64,000 nucleotides of DNA from NCBI GenBank assembly GCA_965226545.1, contig OZ245364.1, positions 372,001 to 436,000 of the forward strand, given 5' to 3'. Source of the DNA: JAHRAW01 sp965226545. Its GTDB lineage: Bacteria > Pseudomonadota > Gammaproteobacteria > Arenicellales > Poriferihabitantaceae. The notes under the pieces were generated by a model. The model saw nothing but the letters and a program-made list of their open reading frames with translations. It made no database searches and had not been told where the DNA came from. Of this stretch, positions 63,001 to 64,000 are shown one piece after another (the stretch's first letter is position 1; the number at the start of each line of letters is the position of its first letter). Made by a program: the position numbers and the translations under genes.

Positions 63001-64000
63001 ACACCACCAACACCTACACTTTATCCGGCACGCCGTCAGTCGCCGGGCAATACCGCGTGATTTACGATGCGCGCCCGCGCAGCGGCGACCCCGACAACGC
63101 GCCCTCGGCGCAAACCACCTTCGGCTTTACCGCGCTTACGCCGCTGTCCATCGCCGACCAACCGGACATCACCTTCACCACCGGACACCTCAGCACCTAT
63201 ACGCTGAACGCCGCGGTCGGCGGGGTCAATCCAACCTATCAATTGGAGCGAATGGACGCGGCCGCGCCGAGCGGTTTGACCTTATTCGTCACCGCCGGGC
63301 AATTGCGGTTGGCAAACACGGTGGATTTTGGCGTCGGCGCGGTGCATCAACATCGCATCGCGGTCAGCGATGAAATCGGCGCGAGCATCGTCGGCAATTA
63401 TTTTGCGGTGCAACAAATCGCGGCGCCGACATATACAACCACCCTCGATGCGTTGACCTTCACCGCCGGCGTCGCCATGGCCTATACCTTGCCGCCGCCG
63501 AGCGACGGCGGCGCGCCGTTGAGTTATTCGATAGCCCGCGACGGCGGCGCGGCGGTGCCGGGGCAATTCACCTTCGACGCAGACCAGCGCATATTGTCCA
63601 CCGACACAAGCGATGCGACCGGCGGCGCGAGCGGCAATTTGGGCGATTGGATTCTCAGCGCGGCTGATGTCAACAACGCGGTGGCGAGCGCGACCTTTGC
63701 GGTGATTGTCGAGGCGTTCCCGCAATTCGATTCCGCGGCGCAGGCGTTCTTCGAGCCGCGCCTGTATTTCCGCACCAACACCGAAGCCGCGTTAACCTTG
63801 CCGGAGGTTGTCGGCGGCGCGGCGCCAATCAGTTATCGCGTCACCGGCGATGCCGATTGGCAAAGCGCGGTTGCGCCGTTTCAAGGGTTCACCTTCGACC
63901 CGACGACGCGCGCGATAAGCGGCAGCGAATCCGCCGTGCGCGAACAAGACGGGCTGTATTACCACGCGCGCGACCGCCATTTGGCGACCACTTCACATGC
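51063..64000 (+). CDS. Giant exported protein with tandem Ig-like (He_PIG / cadherin-like) domains, incomplete
   Basis: One frame is open from here to the end of the window, more than 4,312 codons, without a stop. The N-terminus is a signal peptide: basic residues, then LLCGGLLWIAFGAPAHA before QFSYELP. ATG 51042 and 51099 are in-frame alternatives; none has a clear ribosome-binding site. The body is a long series of beta-rich domains of roughly 90-110 residues. The recurring pattern is PxFA...YTFTAGT...LPTA.GG....Y.L....LP.GL.FD...R.LSGTPT....Y.YTATDANGA.....F.L.V, the layout of putative Ig (He_PIG) and dystroglycan-type cadherin-like domains. No catalytic domain was seen. Such proteins are surface or secreted adhesins; the export route depends on the missing C-terminus. 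Copies are diverged, so the array is old, unlike the simple repeats elsewhere. Confidence 0.9.
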   Translation, partial: MHSPLSLAARRLMHSLLHAPLRLLTQPLLCGGLLWIAFGAPAHAQFSYELPTPNTIFVQESNGGAIVTLPAMTYPDPEGFPGFEYSYGISDSPPEFAGTIDDFVFRNLLEFDPATREFDFSLPPSRTDFVTTDSNGVDFISKRAFPFTYTIYATNREYRDDVVDEECVWQISEDRNRVNALRNCPNVFELVILQTPVIDVPVDTTYHYVAGFEVSDRMPRMRYGTQSDRYNPHADLKINYGLTPIDGLNNVNLLNVPNNNPRLGEMRLQGTPSVGSGFVAYSAVDSAGYYADRIVRVQVHASPILPTIAQKSIPTGERTALNLPGVQSGGVGPFSYQLSGAPDDFELHTAGAIGNWGITAPRVGTFEMTWTVADYGVDGLAGIDEDSADAGEVPRVSKTFTLAVTPDSTPVPKWDIEDGTPLIFVQDNTAFHELTPVGGLAPMSFWSVPTLQSGLTHNTNGTSMRIDGSASAALVGGATYTLNVEDSNGKSDGVDVHIEVTPIPAFAQSQYAVTFTQGVAANYTMPTIVEGADDFLAYRYQDAAITRLSAAGFLAPDARIAPYVVSMTADAALTAGIAETFSGDYPNVSGHSATATTTFVVVPAPTFALSEYSLSFTTGAVNTFDMPLVEGYFIDHDSDLGDYTGDKQLGAGLSLLLDGTARGRLVSDDTILPGAFTFSYRANYLGGVLETSILVHIAEPPVFAAPPDALTYVVGRWTAQTLQAVRGAAPLRYSIAPSLSNGLALETVQGIIYGRPGAVASGEYTYTATDANGATGAHILTIEVATAPAPFAQDYYDYEFTEGQVSAFDLPILPTADAYETDLALYNGVGEIAQGFSVAAGQLPAQLMGNREIQSAQRFTFTLFGLNLDGEVLDDTEIAVVVQPPVSIDGLPENVVTAIDYTNPTVSFTRVGGVWPYTYSITPELPGGLVLAERIDIRRYFRPDRSIYAVTFSHGRLDGKPHELSPDRRYIMQVTEGNGGVTTQTFNLEVLPRPVFGKSDYYYTFTAGTVSEFTLPTAAVGALERALYSLHSTARVGVLVDMKINHSQQLDSAPKRPPYLISNSLDSPVSQATVNFYMYYAAKDFLPRYAFTGSRLHIAIVEPPKLLVDINFSRVATYTVGSRIKRALATITGGAGALSFAFTRSDGKPLNGIEFLITNKQNSPLFPVGLPAFELHADVTTEDSGEYVLTATDANGVTDSLDFHYTFLAPPRFDDNLPSEHIFAVNSPADYQLPKAEDGYRVRYLFFGDLPSGLTYSEDDAADIYKIVGTPDTVTAVAPVTFIAYDNGGAATYTLNVGAAAKPSFSQSNWFADYSQGASSYTIGGVRSDAALTLPLAVGDNLTYTTLGALPSGLIAQSAGEDLIITGTPSVTGEFIHQRIAAGAAGADTFTMNVRVIGIDFAPTQDKIHYTLAGGARTVQLATASGGVGYLAYSVSPALDLYHLGAVAALDADNAALSLDLDSGLSGERTYTVTVTDRHGARADSELLIEFYAPLAFAAANPSSPATFTSDFLMTFAYSQLSGGRMPYEYSLPIDRNTIGNGYDNRPTYAGLIFDATNRLLYGKTAGTQIGRFADVVQMTYTATDANGAALQHIAIYNAVFHPRFYHTAPYDPDAVYAYDAAYTFRVSAPVDNYELRGLPYAGVAPYSIKFTEGINTAPADAEYIIPGLVMDLGPSRGLYKHYPRLNGIPTRAADEAVTVQYTDFNGASVSINATFTILPPPILPPIADLNLPAGQQNLAIQFPPGENLLGAGDAGVVSYNLINVDDGAAATLPTGIVFDVDSRELLGSAPAAVAAAVTYIYTVTDQFADITATVGSTTVGQTFSIAVVNKAAYPSTGADVTYVVGSASHLSDDVISSDAITLPAVSGAVGTVVYTTPGVPDGMLVSTIGEQLLLSGAPTTGGVTSFLRIADDDGVTGGQTTYTLNIFVFESPSYDGTALPNLRATLGGRRAVQMPTPNGGSGGFSYSISPPDDGLLLNPETGILLITTEQGEVRTDRFTLTATGRLGGTVSALFSITYNERMFFVGDNPPKQYFTNTGRKPTTFTTAGGGAGPPYEYAMDFGPRAVFNGLSFDGPSRVLHGSFTRTGQYYIPYVATDSVGGRAVFTFDVFSNGAPLFSGASLSQLSQGYTFSMAQYAEFTLPTVRDNAQGYGEKTYKLTIGDPQYTHRISQSDRETAYNDPEFDIHGVTFDAPSQLLAGTPTVPGVYRLNYNARDANGVIISAQANVFVLGDFASPMYTLRYTTGSTSVKDLPQLPGSIAYSADIQSLIASGQPGEGFALDLTGLPARLSANASVREGAFTFTLGAIATNGEVVASTEIEVLITAPITIEEAGRVLYSGQGDNFTADLAINGGAAPYAVGVTPPLPSGMSVSVVDDPGTRMRIQGAPTQLSDVAAYSFRITDVNNAVGETIVSFAAVETPRFANIFPAFTFTAGTPTAHTLPTAVGDDGVLVYTADAAAAETLRMGGLLIADTAQFAHPPVVRADADTIARALKTLPYGAHYPGLSSRIGEATAFIYVAAAPAVASDNLSFTANIVTTFDLTASGGAGDLLHSLRFVDSRALPRTWVFDHNELHIRSANTIMPSDGGRLVWRAVDSNGATASVTFDLVVTERLHFAAATPLDHAFARNVATQYDLPRAVGGVDATYALSGDLPDGLIFESNVANRLYRITGTPSQTDTGKRLTYVATDRNGASVSVILTFRVTDKPSFTPSNVAVTYTINAATHSSGGAQNADALTLPGAVGASGAANYTSGGGLPSGLVATEISGGQAVISGTPTQSGDFVYLRIVTDAANRVDTFSAHLHVATAPMFGAQPTVHHTIGGRNIVELTRAEGGFGPLSYWFILSPDTNHSGSITLDSAEAVLTMALTAGPPGDFVFILHATDRHGASASGLTPMHFYAPLDFAAGNPPAALTFGGGVVQFAHAAFGRAPYQYALPLDMSLTDADNNPLLSDFVFDSGARQLSGMFRSAAIAGINLTYSVTDANDATASFALVLQAIDAIAAPDSDGRQALDAGYTFRVNQAVDVTLPPQGQGGVEPFTYRLTVGAQSKYEDAAFSAPGLTFDSASRILSGTPSTPLATQSLVYHLRDRYGVGVEYATEVTIVPALRLDGFEYRIARAQTNIDLTLPDAQNVFGAPNYSLTRITCCSGLLPEGLTYDAASRRLTGAAPDSHEAVDYQYSVTDAFDGAIAVATFKLRIITPPPILDPSGISATYTVGTPTYTINGVQSAAPLTVTRTPNPDNDYYIYKNVGELPGGMSRSNIGFNQIAIQGTPNQIGAFTFLRITDNPYPGLYEFRSVTFTLTIDVAAPPNYADAVGPELHATVGHPAGAQLPAPSGGAVGLSYRVNPPFANAGITINPLDAVLLIAPTEFTSSGDSETTERTEYELIAADANGVDTSLTFGLQLYAPIAFAAGNQPSAQTYAQDVAFTASPPFLAAVAGRLPYTYSLSGGQAARLSVNQLNRTIGGVFENFGEHRLEFTATDANGATAHHVFTAVVTPSALSFTPDALAFARGMSYGATGEPIGFLFRVGQPFELTLPRAEGGVTPVTYSETADFADVDYDSIVSGALPGSSVDLDTLIWRGTPTSPVFLDNTMLLWARDSSGAQVTYHITQRLANPLKLPTQLDLVFTVQQPLEVQLPQDAPNTWLNFLSLDDDAPTPGAPTYQLAPLGGGDLPDGLTLDAASGRLSGIAPATPVALAQYEYRLTDVDGATDAITFAISILDAPRFPDGAPQGATFTATHPQNYTLPIALVDDSAAITYAATWADADWLSKTPNDAQTTSQLILRSEALQSQAEVLVTYTASSGGETNTVILRFMVAPAPYLDLLAYNDDEFEINVEVDYQLPVADGGVPPYSYEITSALPPGLRLAPGDNSRQIVGTPSEIGRWPLTMVNTDSNGAAIIRAVSFVIHPTAPRFYAGAVPPATYSTTTPAAITLPVLEYTGINLPLALQLELRVDDEDAGAMQLRLGQDGFGLTFSQVDTTNTYTLSGTPSVAGQYRVIYDARPRSGDPDNAPSAQTTFGFTALTPLSIADQPDITFTTGHLSTYTLNAAVGGVNPTYQLERMDAAAPSGLTLFVTAGQLRLANTVDFGVGAVHQHRIAVSDEIGASIVGNYFAVQQIAAPTYTTTLDALTFTAGVAMAYTLPPPSDGGAPLSYSIARDGGAAVPGQFTFDADQRILSTDTSDATGGASGNLGDWILSAADVNNAVASATFAVIVEAFPQFDSAAQAFFEPRLYFRTNTEAALTLPEVVGGAAPISYRVTGDADWQSAVAPFQGFTFDPTTRAISGSESAVREQDGLYYHARDRHLATTSH

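Overview
The window reads as a chromosome segment of a Gram-negative proteobacterium, most like a gammaproteobacterium. The main evidence is the run map / rpsB-tsf-frr-uppS-cdsA-dxr-rseP-bamA-skp-lpxD-fabZ-lpxA-lpxB-rnhB-dnaE, the classical proteobacterial translation, envelope and lipid A cluster, followed by coaX and birA. No rRNA, tRNA, insertion sequence, CRISPR array or replication origin was recognised. Species cannot be named from the sequence alone.

Region 1 (1-10.1 kb) is a defence-type island. A three-Cys Gp37/Gp68-family gene diverges from a TcmP-like gene. On the Gp37/Gp68 strand follow a long coiled-coil membrane protein, an unknown helical protein and two tandemly duplicated small genes. 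Next comes a Type III restriction-modification operon (mod, a HEPN-type Ymh/TIGR02391 gene, res). Region 2 (10.2-14.3 kb) holds an amidase, a TTC38-like TPR protein and an MDR oxidoreductase with a duplicated 5' end. Region 3 (14.6-19.3 kb) is a second, distinct methyltransferase plus helicase-nuclease pair. Region 4 (19.3-27.5 kb) has an atypical acyl-CoA dehydrogenase, a fused indolepyruvate-type ferredoxin oxidoreductase, a small coiled-coil gene between direct repeats with two strong terminators nearby, an AmgK-like sugar kinase and methionine aminopeptidase. Region 5 (27.7-47.7 kb) is the housekeeping cluster, with pyrH missing between tsf and frr. Region 6 (48.0-50.8 kb) has a SPOR-like protein, coaX and birA on the minus strand. 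Region 7 (51.06 kb to the window end) is one open reading frame of more than 4,300 codons. It encodes an exported protein of repeated Ig-like (He_PIG / cadherin-like) domains and runs off the window.

The most unusual general property is short degenerate tandem repeats scattered both between genes and, in frame, inside conserved genes: rpsB tail, uppS N-terminus, dxr, dnaE, coaX, lpxB C-terminus, the ferredoxin oxidoreductase and the TTC38-like gene. In lpxB the repeat array runs across the stop codon into non-coding DNA, so the arrays seem to expand without regard to gene boundaries and are tolerated in proteins as low-complexity insertions.

Functionally, the right half supplies translation (S2, EF-Ts, RRF, Map), isoprenoid and undecaprenyl lipid synthesis (Dxr, UppS), phospholipid and lipid A synthesis (CdsA, LpxD/A/B, FabZ), outer-membrane assembly (RseP, BamA, Skp), replication (DnaE, RNase HII) and cofactors (CoaX, BirA). 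The left half supplies anti-invader functions and peripheral catabolism.
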